From RH-AL1 sp965277735 (GTDB lineage: Bacteria; Pseudomonadota; Alphaproteobacteria; Rhizobiales; Beijerinckiaceae): a stretch of DNA of 64,000 bases. The position numbers and the translations under genes were made by a program. The stretch spans positions 1,054,001 through 1,118,000 of the forward strand of contig CBDIDO010000002.1 of the NCBI GenBank assembly GCA_965277735.1, given 5' to 3'. Below, piece by piece: positions 44,464 to 56,490 of this stretch (position 1 is its first letter; every line of letters starts with the position of its first letter). The notes under the pieces are model-generated. The model had not been told where the DNA came from, did no database searches, and saw only the letters and a list, made by a program, of their open reading frames with translations.

Positions 44464-45729
44464 CTACAGATCCAGCACGAGCCGCGTCGGATCCTCCAGC
44501 GCTTCTTTCACCCGCACCAGGAAGGTCACCGCCTCCTTGCCGTCGACGATGCGGTGGTCGTAGCTCAGCGCGAGATACATCATCGGCCGGATCTCGACCT
44601 TGCCGGCGATCGCGATCGGCCGCTCCTGGATCTTGTGCATGCCGAGGATGCCGGACTGCGGTGCGTTCAGGATCGGCGTCGACATCAGCGAGCCGTAGAT
44701 GCCGCCGTTGGTGATCGTGAACGTGCCGCCCTGCATTTCCTCGATCTTCAGCTGCCCGTCGCGGGCGCGGCGGCCGAAGCCGGCGATCGTCTGCTCGATC
44801 TGCGCGATGTTCATGTGATCGCAGTCGCGTACCACCGGCACCACGAGGCCCTTGTCGGTGCCGACCGCGATGCCGAGGTGGTAGTAGTTCTTGTAGATCA
44901 AGTCGGTGCCGTCGATCTCGGCGTTGACGGCGGGCACGTCGCGCAGGGCCTGCACGCAGGCCTTCACGAAGAAGCCCATGAAGCCGAGCTTGGCGCCGAA
45001 CTTCTTCTCGAACGTGTCCTTGTACTTGGTGCGCAGCGCCATCACCGCCGACATGTCGACCTCGTTGAAGGTCGTGAGCATCGCGGCGGCGTTCTGCGCG
45101 TCCTTCAGCCGGCGCGCGATCGTCTGGCGCAGCTTGGTCATGCGGACGCGCTCCTCGCGCTCCGCGTCGGTGGCGGGCGAGGGCGCGCGGATCGGCGCCG
45201 GAGCCGATGGCGCTTCGGGCGCCCGCGCCTGCGCGGGCTTCAGCGTCAGCACGTCGCCCTTCATCACCTGGCCGCGACGGCCGGAGCCCTCGACGCCGTC
45301 GAGATCGATGCCGCGGTCGGCGGCGATCTTGGCGGCAGCGGGCGCCGGCGGCATCGGCTTCGGACCCTTCGGGTCGGCTGAGCCGTTGCCGGAGGCCGCT
45401 GCGGCGGCGCGCGAAGCAGCCGGGGTCTCTTTTGCCGTCTCTGAGGGAGCCGTCGCCTTGACCTCGGCCTTGGCGGGCGCTGCGGCACCTGCGCCTTCGC
45501 TGATCTGGCCGAGCAGACCGCCCGGCTCGACCGTCTCGCCGTCCTTGGCGACGATCTCGGAGAGCACGCCGGCGGTGGGCGCGTTGACCTCGAGCGTCAC
45601 CTTGTCGGTCTCGAGCTCGCAGAGCGGCTCGTCGGCCTTCACCGCGTCGCCCGCCTTCTTGAACCAGCGCCCGATCGTCGCCTCGCTGACGCTTTCGCCA
45701 AGGGTCGGTACGCGGATCTCAGTCGTCAT
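44464..45729 (-). CDS. sucB: Dihydrolipoyl succinyltransferase (E2) of 2-oxoglutarate dehydrogenase
   Basis: A 421-residue E2 enzyme that moves the succinyl group to CoA. The lipoyl domain (1-77) has the target lysine K43 in ELETDKVTLEV. An Ala/Pro/Glu linker follows, then the peripheral-subunit binding domain (AAKIAADRGIDLDGVEGSGRRG) and the catalytic domain with SYDHRIVDGKEA (H392 and D396). Start ATG at 45729 gives MTTEIRVPTLGES, the family start. The gap to sucA is 59 bases. Confidence 0.96.
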   Translation of the reverse strand: MTTEIRVPTLGESVSEATIGRWFKKAGDAVKADEPLCELETDKVTLEVNAPTAGVLSEIVAKDGETVEPGGLLGQISEGAGAAAPAKAEVKATAPSETAKETPAASRAAAAASGNGSADPKGPKPMPPAPAAAKIAADRGIDLDGVEGSGRRGQVMKGDVLTLKPAQARAPEAPSAPAPIRAPSPATDAEREERVRMTKLRQTIARRLKDAQNAAAMLTTFNEVDMSAVMALRTKYKDTFEKKFGAKLGFMGFFVKACVQALRDVPAVNAEIDGTDLIYKNYYHLGIAVGTDKGLVVPVVRDCDHMNIAQIEQTIAGFGRRARDGQLKIEEMQGGTFTITNGGIYGSLMSTPILNAPQSGILGMHKIQERPIAIAGKVEIRPMMYLALSYDHRIVDGKEAVTFLVRVKEALEDPTRLVLDL

Positions 45730-45788
45730 GATCGTTATGGCCGCGGCTGCGGCCCTCCTTGAAACTCTGCGCCTGGTTTGCGGCCAAG

Positions 45789-48809
<3,021 letters not shown>

Positions 48810-48925
48810 GCCCTTCAACCTCCGGCCCGGCGCCGAATCAAAGCGTCGGGCTCAAATCCATTTCGCCCACCGAGGGGCGAAGCTCATGCCGCGTCTTCGC
48901 GGCGAAAGCGCGTCGAAAGCCGGTT

Positions 48926-49087
48926 TCAGGCCGGCTCTTCGCGCGTGACGATCAGCGCCCAGATGGTCGCCGGGATCCAGCCGATGATCGTGATGTGCAG
49001 GAGAATGCAGAGAATTCCCTGGATCACCTTGCCGCGCAAGAACATCGCCAACCAGGGCGCGAGGAAGCAGATGAGGATGTTGATCAT
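48926..49087 (-). CDS. YqaE/Pmp3-family small membrane protein
   Basis: A 53-residue protein with two hydrophobic helices: ILICFLAPWLAMFL, a short polar turn LRGKVIQG, then ILCILLHITIIGWIPATIWAL. This is the UPF0057 (YqaE/Pmp3) signature, including the FLAP-LA and GWIPA-IWA blocks. Such proteins stabilise membrane potential under salt or cold stress in yeast and plants; in bacteria they are stress-linked. It sits between sucD (21 bases) and sucA (116 bases) on the same strand, an unusual guest in a TCA operon. It is too short for routine gene calling and easy to miss. Confidence 0.88.
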   Translation of the reverse strand: MINILICFLAPWLAMFLRGKVIQGILCILLHITIIGWIPATIWALIVTREEPA

Positions 49088-49108
49088 TCTTGCATTCGCT
49101 TCCCGGGC

Positions 49109-49993
49109 TCAGCCCTTCAGTACCTCGACCAGCGTCTTGCCGAGCCGAGCCGGCGACGGCGAGACGGTGATGCCCGCCGCCTCCATCGCCGCGATCTTGT
49201 CCTCGGCGCCGCCCTTGCCGCCCGAGATGATGGCGCCCGCGTGGCCCATGCGCCGGCCCGGAGGGGCCGTGCGGCCGGCGATGAAGCCGACGGTCGGCTT
49301 CTTGCGGCCGCGCTTGGCCTCGTCGGCCAGGAACTGCGCCGCATCCTCCTCGGCCGAGCCGCCGATCTCGCCGATCATGACCAACGAGGTCGTCTTCTCG
49401 TCGGCGAGGAACATCTCGAGCACGTCGATGAACTCGGTGCCCTTGACGGGGTCGCCGCCGATGCCGACCGCGGTCGTCTGGCCGAGACCCTCACGGGTCG
49501 TCTGGAAGACGGCCTCGTATGTAAGCGTTCCCGAGCGGGATACGATCCCCACCGAGCCCTGCGCGAAGATGTTTCCGGGCATGATGCCGATCTTGCACTC
49601 GCCCGCCGTCATCACGCCGGGGCAGTTCGGTCCGATCAGCCGCGACTTCGAGCCCGCCAGCGCCCGCTTCACCTTGACCATGTCGGCCACCGGGATGCCC
49701 TCGGTGATGCAGACGATCAGCGGCACCTCGGCGTCGACCGCCTCGAGGATGGCGTCGGCTGCCCCCGGCGGCGGCACATAGACCACGGAGGCGTCGGCCC
49801 CCGTCTCCTCGCGCGCCTGCGCGACCGAGTTGAAGACCGGCAGGCCGAGGTGGAAGGCGCCCCCTTTACCCGGCGACACGCCGCCGACCATCTGCGTCCC
49901 GTAGGCGATCGCCTGCTCGGAGTGGAAAGTGCCGTTCTTGCCAGTGAATCCCTGGCAGATGACCTTGGTATGCTTGTCGATGAGGATGGACAC
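49109..49993 (-). CDS. sucD: Succinyl-CoA synthetase alpha subunit
   Basis: A 294-residue alpha subunit read from a GTG (SILIDKHTKVICQGFTG, the family start). Visible are the CoA-binding GTQMVGGVSPGKGG, the loop GPNCPGVMTAGECKIGIMPG, and the phosphohistidine H251 in RRMGHAGAIISGG. It makes succinate, ATP or GTP, and CoA together with a beta subunit. The beta-subunit gene sucC is not upstream here; a pstS gene lies there instead. The 208 bases between hold an AT-rich patch (50080-50120) that may be the sucD promoter. Confidence 0.96.
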   Translation of the reverse strand: MSILIDKHTKVICQGFTGKNGTFHSEQAIAYGTQMVGGVSPGKGGAFHLGLPVFNSVAQAREETGADASVVYVPPPGAADAILEAVDAEVPLIVCITEGIPVADMVKVKRALAGSKSRLIGPNCPGVMTAGECKIGIMPGNIFAQGSVGIVSRSGTLTYEAVFQTTREGLGQTTAVGIGGDPVKGTEFIDVLEMFLADEKTTSLVMIGEIGGSAEEDAAQFLADEAKRGRKKPTVGFIAGRTAPPGRRMGHAGAIISGGKGGAEDKIAAMEAAGITVSPSPARLGKTLVEVLKG

Positions 49994-50201
49994 GCGGGGC
50001 TTCCGGAGGGACTTGAGGAGCGGAAAGCGAAGGCCGCGCCAGCCGGACGATGCGGCTGGCGCCAATGCGCGCCGGTATAAAGATTTTTTAGGTAAGGCCA
50101 AACGAAACTATAAGCGATCAGCCCTGTGCCTTTCGCAGGGCGCCGCAGCGGGATGTACAGCAGCCTTCCGCTTTTACACTCGGTGGTCGGGCCTCCCCGC
50201 C

Positions 50202-51293
50202 TCAGCGGATTTGGTTGATCTGCGCCTGGCTCTTCAGCCAGATGGTCGAGGGCAGCGCGATGAAATGCGAGGCGGCCAGCCGCTGCTGGTTGTCGTCATC
50301 GGGCGCCACCGCTCTGGTCAGGAAGTCGCGGATGGTCTTGGCGGTCGCCGCGTCGGCCTGCGCCTTCGACACCACGGCATACTCGTAATTGATCAGCGGA
50401 TAGCAGTCCTTGCCCGGCGCATCGACCAGCGTCAGGCGCTCGTCGGCGGGGGTGCGCGGGGTCAGCGAGGCGGCGGCCGCGGCGATCGTGGTCGCGTTGG
50501 CCTCCAGGAATTCGCCCGAATAGCTCTTCATCGCCGCCGTGCCGAGCTTGGCCGCGGCGACCTTGTCGGCAAACGAGATGCCGACATAGCCGATCGAATA
50601 GGGCGTCTTGCCCAGCGTCTCGACCATGCCGTCGTTTCCCTTGGCCTCCAGCGCGCTCTCGACCTTCGGCCAGGAGATCGTCGTGCCGAAGCCGATGCTG
50701 TCGCCCCAGGAGCCGTTCGGCATCGAGATCGTCGTCATGATGTCGTCGGTGCGCGTGGTCGTCGCGAAGGACACGTATTGGCTGAAGACGAAGGTGTCGC
50801 CCGAGCCGTCGGCGCGGTGGACCGGGACGATTGTCTTGTGGGGTAGCGCGACGCCGGGGTTCAGATCGGCGATCGCCTTGTCGTCCCACATCCGCACGCG
50901 ACCCTCGAAGATGTCGGCGAGCGTCGGGCCGTCGAGCTTCAGCGGCGCCTTCATATCGGGCAGGTTGGTGACGATCGTCACCGCGGAGATCGCCATGGCG
51001 ACATCGACGAAGTCCGGATGCGCGGCCGCCTCGTCGTCGCTGACATAGGCGTCGGAGGTCCCGATCAGCACCGCGCCGGAAAAGGCCTGGGCGATGCCCT
51101 GTCCGGAGCCGGTGCCGGCCGTCGTCACCCTCACGTCGGGGTGGCTCTTCTCGTAGTCGCTCGCCCACGCCTGGAAGAGCGGCTCGATCAGCGTCGAGCC
51201 CGTCTCCGTCAGGGTGACGGGCGCAGCGGACGCCGGACCGCCGACTGCGAGAATCGCCACCGCGAGCGCGGCCGCTGTCGAACACCTAGCCAT
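50202..51293 (-). CDS. pstS: PstS-family phosphate-binding protein
   Basis: A 363-residue periplasmic binding protein. The signal peptide is MARCSTAAALAVAILAVGGPASA. Phosphate-site segments are ETGSTLIEPLFQAW, GTGSGQGIAQAFSG, GTSDAYVSDDE and HRADGSGDTFVFSQY, all of PstS type. It starts 22 bases after the stop of an MFS permease on the same strand, so the two form an operon; no pstC, pstA or pstB is near. It may serve the MFS permease, a distant Pst channel, or phosphate sensing. A hairpin CCCTGTGCCTTTCGCAGGG near 50131-50149 may end the transcript. Confidence 0.93.
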   Translation of the reverse strand: MARCSTAAALAVAILAVGGPASAAPVTLTETGSTLIEPLFQAWASDYEKSHPDVRVTTAGTGSGQGIAQAFSGAVLIGTSDAYVSDDEAAAHPDFVDVAMAISAVTIVTNLPDMKAPLKLDGPTLADIFEGRVRMWDDKAIADLNPGVALPHKTIVPVHRADGSGDTFVFSQYVSFATTTRTDDIMTTISMPNGSWGDSIGFGTTISWPKVESALEAKGNDGMVETLGKTPYSIGYVGISFADKVAAAKLGTAAMKSYSGEFLEANATTIAAAAASLTPRTPADERLTLVDAPGKDCYPLINYEYAVVSKAQADAATAKTIRDFLTRAVAPDDDNQQRLAASHFIALPSTIWLKSQAQINQIR

Positions 51294-51315
51294 CGTCGCG
51301 CTCCTCGGTGGGGGT

Positions 51316-52806
51316 CTAGATCTGCTGCGGCTGCTGCTCGAGCTGGTCGAGATTGATGCCGGTCGTCTCGATTCGGAAGAACCAGGTGACGATCGCCCCG
51401 AGCAGGGAGGTGACGATCAGCCCGTAAAGCAGCGCCGTCGTGCCGATCGAGGTGAGCAGGATCGGGAACATGAAGGCGGTCAGCACGGCGCCGATCTTGG
51501 CGAAGGCGGCCGCGAAGCCCGCGCCCTTGCCGCGGATGCGGGTCGGGAACACCTCGCCGGCGAGCAGATAGGTCTGCGCGTTCGGGCCGAGGTTGGTCAT
51601 GAAGTTAAACAGCATGAATCCGGCGAAGATCAGCAGCGTCCTGGCGCCACCCGATACGGCGGTCGACAGCGAGGCGAGGAACAGGCCCGCCGCGCAGCCG
51701 ACGAACCCCAGCACCTGCAGGCGGATGCGGCCGAGCACGTCGGCCAGGATCACGGCGAAGCCGACGCCGATGATCAGCAGCGTCGTGATCAACGCCGCGC
51801 CCTTGGCGGCAGTGATGTCGTTGGCGATGATGTCGGAGACCGAGCGCGCGTGATCGGCGCTGGCGCCGACCGCGGCGGCGAGGATCGTCGGGGTGAAGAT
51901 GCCGATGCCGTAGGTGCCGAGATCCTGCAGGAACCACGGCACCGAGGCGAGGATCGTCGCGCGGATGTTGCGCTTCGCGAAGAGCGCTGCATAGGACGTG
52001 CCGCCGCCGTGGCCGCCGAGCGCCGCGCCATCCTTTGCCGCCAGCGTGATGTTCGTCGGATATTGCGGCTTGCGCATCAGGAGGCGCTTCACCGCGGCCT
52101 CCGCGTGCTCCTTCTGACCCTGGGCGATCAGCCAGTTGGCGCTCTCGACGATGTAGAAGCGGCCGGCGAGCACCAGGATCGCCGGGATCAGCGCGGACGC
52201 ATACATCCAGCGCCACGCCGACAGCTCCGGCAGCGTCGCCAGGACCCCGTAGCCGACCGCGGTGCCGGCGAGCGCGCCGATCGCCTGGAAGGCGAAGGCG
52301 CCGAGCACCAGCTTGCCGCGCGCCATGCTCGGAATGCTCTCGGAGATGATCATATGCGCGGTCGGGTAGTCGCAGCCGAGCGCCAGCCCGAGGCAGAACA
52401 GGAAGACGGCGAGCAGGATGAAGTTCGGCGCAACGCACAGCAGCGCCAGGAACACGCAGAAGATCACCATCTCGATGATGAACATCGGTTTGCGACCGAA
52501 CTTGTCGGCCAAGCCGCCGAGCGCGACGGCGCCGATCAGGATGCCGAAGAGGCTCGCCGCGCTGATGATGCCGTGCTCGGCCTTGCCGATGTGGAACTCG
52601 GCCGAGATCAGCGGCAGTGCGACGCCGGTCATGAAGACGACGAAGCCCTCGAAGAACTTGCCCGCGGCGGCGAGGCCCCAGATCAGCCATTGCATGCTGG
52701 TCATCGGCGAGGAGGGCAGGCTCGTGCCGTCGGGCCACGCCGGCCGCTCGTCGATCCAGTCCTGAACGGAGCGTCCACTTGCCTGTACCGTGGCGACGTC
52801 GACCAT
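51316..52806 (-). CDS. MFS permease, phosphate:proton symporter-like
   Basis: A 496-residue major facilitator with about 12 helices. The loop GLADKFGRKPMFIIE is the MFS signature. GLALGCDYPTAHMIISE is close to the phosphate-site motif (GGDYPLSA-I-SE) of Pho84-type phosphate symporters, and PTRIRGKGAGFAAAFAKIGA lies in the second half. This, together with pstS directly downstream, makes inorganic phosphate a good guess for substrate; an organic acid is the alternative. Start ATG at 52806; upstream codons to 52962 do not look coding. Confidence 0.85.
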   Translation of the reverse strand: MVDVATVQASGRSVQDWIDERPAWPDGTSLPSSPMTSMQWLIWGLAAAGKFFEGFVVFMTGVALPLISAEFHIGKAEHGIISAASLFGILIGAVALGGLADKFGRKPMFIIEMVIFCVFLALLCVAPNFILLAVFLFCLGLALGCDYPTAHMIISESIPSMARGKLVLGAFAFQAIGALAGTAVGYGVLATLPELSAWRWMYASALIPAILVLAGRFYIVESANWLIAQGQKEHAEAAVKRLLMRKPQYPTNITLAAKDGAALGGHGGGTSYAALFAKRNIRATILASVPWFLQDLGTYGIGIFTPTILAAAVGASADHARSVSDIIANDITAAKGAALITTLLIIGVGFAVILADVLGRIRLQVLGFVGCAAGLFLASLSTAVSGGARTLLIFAGFMLFNFMTNLGPNAQTYLLAGEVFPTRIRGKGAGFAAAFAKIGAVLTAFMFPILLTSIGTTALLYGLIVTSLLGAIVTWFFRIETTGINLDQLEQQPQQI

Positions 52807-52936
52807 GGGGCTTAACCTACGCTTGGAGTGGATACGAGCGCGGTAGGCCAGCGAGCTGACAGTCAAATGACACCGGCCGCTCAAACGGTCCGGCGGACGA
52901 TCACGATCGCGTGGTCGGCGGATGACGCCGGCTACG

Positions 52937-53218
52937 TCACGCGCCGTTTCGCGGAACGCCAAGCCGGTAGACGCCCCTGAGGGCTGCGGGATCTGCGACG
53001 GGCTTGCCCTTGCGCAGGATCGCGATCTCGCCCTGTCCGGCCAAGCGGATCGCCACGCGCCGCACGGGCTGCATCAGCCGGCTCCAGATGTCCTGCGACG
53101 TGGCTGGTGCGACCAGCGCCCGCGCGACTTCCGACGGACACACGGTCTTGTCGGCGCCGCGCTCCGCCACCATCCGCAGGATCGTCGCCTCGATCTCGCT
53201 ATCGTTCGTGAGCGTCAC
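52937..53218 (-). CDS. DUF3253 domain protein
   Basis: A 93-residue protein read from a GTG that overlaps the dut stop (GTGA). It has the DUF3253 pattern: TVCPSEVARALV, IWSRLMQPVRRVAIRLAGQG, and EIAILRKGKPVADPAALRGVYRL. The fold looks like a winged helix, so nucleic-acid binding is possible but unproven. It is the third gene of the coaBC-dut operon. Confidence 0.85.
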   Translation of the reverse strand: MTLTNDSEIEATILRMVAERGADKTVCPSEVARALVAPATSQDIWSRLMQPVRRVAIRLAGQGEIAILRKGKPVADPAALRGVYRLGVPRNGA

Positions 53219-53682
53219 TCGATGCCCCGCGCCTTGACTCCGGTCGAGCCGAAGCCGCCCGCGGCGCGCATTGTGGTCTCGAGGTCGGTCACGACCTCGA
53301 AGCGCGCAGTCAAGACGGGGGCGACGACCATCTGCGCAATGCGCATGCCGCGCTCGATCGCGAACGGCTCGCGGCCCAGATTAACGAGCAGCACCTGCAC
53401 CTCGCCGCGATAATCCGCGTCGATCGTGCCCGGCGCGTTGAGCACGGTGACGCCGTGCCTGAAGGCGAGACCCGAGCGCGGCCGCACCTGCGCCTCGAAG
53501 CCCGGCGGCAGCGCGATCGCAAGACCGGTCGGTACCAACGCACGCTCGCCCGGCTCCAGCGTCAGCGGCGCGTCGGGCGGCACGGCCGCGGGCAGGTCGC
53601 AACCGGCGGCGAGCTCGCTCGCGTAGTGGGGCAGCGGCAGGCCGGCGCCGTGCGGCAGAACTTTCACGAGGACAGCCGTCAC
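53215..53682 (-). CDS. dut: dUTP diphosphatase
   Basis: A 155-residue trimeric dUTPase turning dUTP into dUMP and pyrophosphate, keeping uracil out of DNA. Motifs: AAGCDLPAAV (motif 1), RPRSGLAF (motif 2), GTIDADYRGE (motif 3, catalytic Asp), RIAQMVVAPV (motif 4) and RAAGGFGSTG (motif 5). I take the GTG overlapping the coaBC stop as start; the in-frame stretch upstream belongs to coaBC. coaBC-dut pairing is common in proteobacteria. Confidence 0.96.
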   Translation of the reverse strand: MTAVLVKVLPHGAGLPLPHYASELAAGCDLPAAVPPDAPLTLEPGERALVPTGLAIALPPGFEAQVRPRSGLAFRHGVTVLNAPGTIDADYRGEVQVLLVNLGREPFAIERGMRIAQMVVAPVLTARFEVVTDLETTMRAAGGFGSTGVKARGIE

Positions 53683-54959
53683 GGCTTCGGCCCCAGCTTC
53701 TCCGCGAGAAGCCGCATCAGGCGGCCCGCGACCTCGTCCTTGCCAAGCCGCGGCCAAGCCATCTCGCCTTCGGCATCGACGATGGTGACCTCGTTGGTCG
53801 CGCCGCCGAACGTCCCGCTCGCCGCGCCGACGTCGTTGAGCACGATCATGTCGCAGCCCTTCTTCGCGAGCTTGGCACGGGCATGCGCGACGAGATCGTC
53901 GGTCTCGGCCGCGAAGCCGACGACCAGCGCCGGCCTATCGGCGTTGCGTCGCGCGATCGTCGCCAGGATGTCGGGGTTTTCGGCGAAGGCCAGCGCCGGC
54001 GGCCCCTTGCCGTGCTTCTTAAGCTTGCCGGGCGCCACCTCGGCGACGCGCCAATCGGCGACCGCCGCGGCGGCGACGAAGATGTCGGCCGGCAGCGCCG
54101 CCTCGACCGCCGCCAGCATGTCGCGCGCCGTCTCGACCTTGCGCACCGCGACGCCCTGCGGATCGGCGAGCGCCACCGGCCCCGAGACCAGCACGACCTC
54201 TGCACCGGCAGCTGCCGCGGCGGCGGCGAGCGCGTGCCCCTGCTTGCCCGACGATCGGTTGGCGATGAAACGAACCGGGTCGATCGGCTCGTGCGTCGGC
54301 CCCGAGGTGACCACGACGCGCCGCCCCGACAGCGCCCCACCCGGCAACGGCAGCCGCGTGTCGCTCGACAGCGCCACCTCGATCGCCGCGACGATGGCGA
54401 GCGGCTCGGCCATACGGCCCGGCCCATACTCTCCGCAGGCCATGGCGCCGTCGTCCGGCCCGCAGACCAGCACGCCGTCGGCCTCGAGCGTCGCGACGTT
54501 GCGCTGCGTCGCCGGGTGCAGCCACATCCGCAGGTTCATGGCCGGCGCGACCAGCGTCCGCTTGTCGGTGGCGAGCAGCAGGGTGGTCGCGAGATCGTCG
54601 GCGAGGCCGTTGGCCATGCGGGCGAGCAGGTTCGCGGTGGCCGGCGCGACGACGATGAGATCGGCCGCGCGCGACAGCTCGATGTGGCCCATCTCGGCCT
54701 CGTCGGTCAGCGAGAAAAGCGCCTCGTGCACCTTCTCGCCGGCGAGGCTCGCGAACGACAGCGGGGTCACGAACTCCTTCGCGCCGGCCGTCAGCACCGG
54801 CCGCACGCGCGCGCCGCGCTCGCGCAGCCGCCGCACGAGATCGAGCGCCTTGTAGGCCGCGATCCCGCCGCCGACGACGAGGAGGATGGTCTTGTCTTTG
54901 AGCGACAGAGTCTTGGTCGACACGTTGCGATCCGCTGCGCGGGCCGCGCCCGCAATCAC
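53679..54959 (-). CDS. coaBC: Phosphopantothenoylcysteine synthetase/decarboxylase
   Basis: A 426-residue bifunctional enzyme of coenzyme A synthesis. The N-terminal CoaC flavoprotein has ILLVVGGGIAAYKAL, the PAMN motif (VAPAMNLRMW) and the flap cysteine region MACGEYGPGRMAEP. The C-terminal CoaB has SGPTHEPIDPVRFIANRSSG and AVADWRVAEVAPGKLKK with the lysine, using CTP. Starts at 54959 (GTG) or 54923 (GTG) are both possible; the family usually starts shortly before the first strand. It heads the coaBC-dut-DUF3253 operon. Confidence 0.95.
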   Translation of the reverse strand: MIAGAARAADRNVSTKTLSLKDKTILLVVGGGIAAYKALDLVRRLRERGARVRPVLTAGAKEFVTPLSFASLAGEKVHEALFSLTDEAEMGHIELSRAADLIVVAPATANLLARMANGLADDLATTLLLATDKRTLVAPAMNLRMWLHPATQRNVATLEADGVLVCGPDDGAMACGEYGPGRMAEPLAIVAAIEVALSSDTRLPLPGGALSGRRVVVTSGPTHEPIDPVRFIANRSSGKQGHALAAAAAAAGAEVVLVSGPVALADPQGVAVRKVETARDMLAAVEAALPADIFVAAAAVADWRVAEVAPGKLKKHGKGPPALAFAENPDILATIARRNADRPALVVGFAAETDDLVAHARAKLAKKGCDMIVLNDVGAASGTFGGATNEVTIVDAEGEMAWPRLGKDEVAGRLMRLLAEKLGPKP

Positions 54960-54980
54960 TGCCTTACCACGCCGAGCCGA

Positions 54981-56429
54981 TCAGGCGGCAAGGCTTCCCA
55001 GATAGGTGTCCGCGCCCGCGAAATCCTCGGCGCCGCCCGAGAAGCCCACGTAAGCGTCCGGCCTTACGATCGTGATGTGCCCCGGCTCGGTCGGCGCACG
55101 CGGCTCCGGCTGCAGCAGCTTCGGATATTTCGCCGCCAGCGCCGCCGCCCTCGCGTGATCCTCGGCGTAAAGCACGAAGCGCGGGTCATCGCCGATCCCG
55201 GGGGGCGCCCCCGCATAATGCTCCGGCGCGAACCGGTCGCCGGCGTGGCGACCGACCGAGAGCGGGCTCTTCGCATAGGCGATGTCGGTCTCGCTCATCT
55301 GCGTCACCATCCGCTCGCGCACCGCCTCGAACCCGAGCGCAAAGTGCGCCACAGCGTCCCGCACCACCTGCGCCGCCGGGTTGGCGAGCGTGCCGATGTC
55401 GGTCAGCCGCGTCGCGTTACGCAGGACCATCTTGCCGACCGCCGTGCGCTCCGGGCTGTAGCTCTCGAGCAGGGCCTCGGACGCGCCGCGCTCAACGAGA
55501 GCGAGCCGCCAGGCGAGGCCGATCGCATCTTGCATGCCCGTGTTCATGCCCTGCCCGCCCGCCGGGCTGTGGATGTGCGCGGCGTCGCCGGACAGGAACA
55601 CGCGACCGACACGGTAGTCCTCGACCTTGCGCTCGTTGATGCGGAAATGGGTCAGCCAGTTCGGTTCGGTCACCCGGAAGCCGCCGGCCCGACGGTCGGC
55701 CAGTGCCTGGACGTCGTCGAGCGTCGGATCGGGGCGCAGATGGTTCGGGTCGGTCTTGCCGACCGTCCCGATGACGCGGGCGCGGCCGCCGGGGATCGGG
55801 AACACGACGAAGGGTCCGTCGTGGTGAAAGTAGATCGCGATCTCGTCTTGTGCCGGCGCGTGCTCGCCCTCCAGCCGGACGTCGGCGAGCAGCCAGTCGT
55901 CGCCCTCCGTCGATCCGTGGAAGTCGACGCCGAGGCCGTGCCGAACCGCGCTGTGCGCACCATCGCAGCCGAGCAGCCAGGGCGTCGTCACGCTCTCATC
56001 GCGGCCATCGGCGTGGCGCAGCGTGGCCGAGACGTGGCCGCCCTCCGAGGTGAAGCCGGTCAGCTCGACCTCGCGCTCGATCTTGACGCCGAACGAGGCG
56101 AGATGCGCGGTGAGCAGCTTCTCGGTCTCGCTCTGCGGGATCATCAGCGCGAAATTGTAGGCGCTGGCGATCTTGTCGAAGGTCGGATGGCCAATGATCG
56201 TCGTGCCGTTGCGGATCGTCGCAGCGCGCCCCTTGAGCCCGGCCTCGAGGAACCCGGCCGTGCAGCCCATCCGGTCCATGAGCTCGAGCGTCCGGCTCCA
56301 GACGACGAGCGCCTTCGACGTCTGCGTCGCCTTTGGGCTCTTGTCGATGATGCGGACGGGGAGCCCGTAGCGGGCCAGTTCCGCCGCCATGGTGAGGCCG
56401 ACCGGACCGGCGCCGACAACGAGGATCAT
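54981..56429 (-). CDS. FAD-dependent aromatic monooxygenase (PheA/TfdB-like)
   Basis: A 482-residue flavoprotein hydroxylase. It has the FAD dinucleotide fold ILVVGAGPVGLTMAAELAR at 1-19, the DG motif LLGCDGAHSAVRHGLG, and the GD motif VFLSGDAAHIHSPAGGQGMNTG. These are shared by phenol, salicylate and polyketide hydroxylases; the substrate cannot be told. It is read toward coaBC, and the MFS exporter gene lies upstream on the same strand with 61 bases between, so a linked detoxification role is possible. Confidence 0.9.
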   Translation of the reverse strand: MILVVGAGPVGLTMAAELARYGLPVRIIDKSPKATQTSKALVVWSRTLELMDRMGCTAGFLEAGLKGRAATIRNGTTIIGHPTFDKIASAYNFALMIPQSETEKLLTAHLASFGVKIEREVELTGFTSEGGHVSATLRHADGRDESVTTPWLLGCDGAHSAVRHGLGVDFHGSTEGDDWLLADVRLEGEHAPAQDEIAIYFHHDGPFVVFPIPGGRARVIGTVGKTDPNHLRPDPTLDDVQALADRRAGGFRVTEPNWLTHFRINERKVEDYRVGRVFLSGDAAHIHSPAGGQGMNTGMQDAIGLAWRLALVERGASEALLESYSPERTAVGKMVLRNATRLTDIGTLANPAAQVVRDAVAHFALGFEAVRERMVTQMSETDIAYAKSPLSVGRHAGDRFAPEHYAGAPPGIGDDPRFVLYAEDHARAAALAAKYPKLLQPEPRAPTEPGHITIVRPDAYVGFSGGAEDFAGADTYLGSLAA

Positions 56430-56490
56430 GCGATTTCCTCCGCAGGCGCCATGGCGCCGTTGGGCCCCAACGCACGAAACGCCGTTGCGT

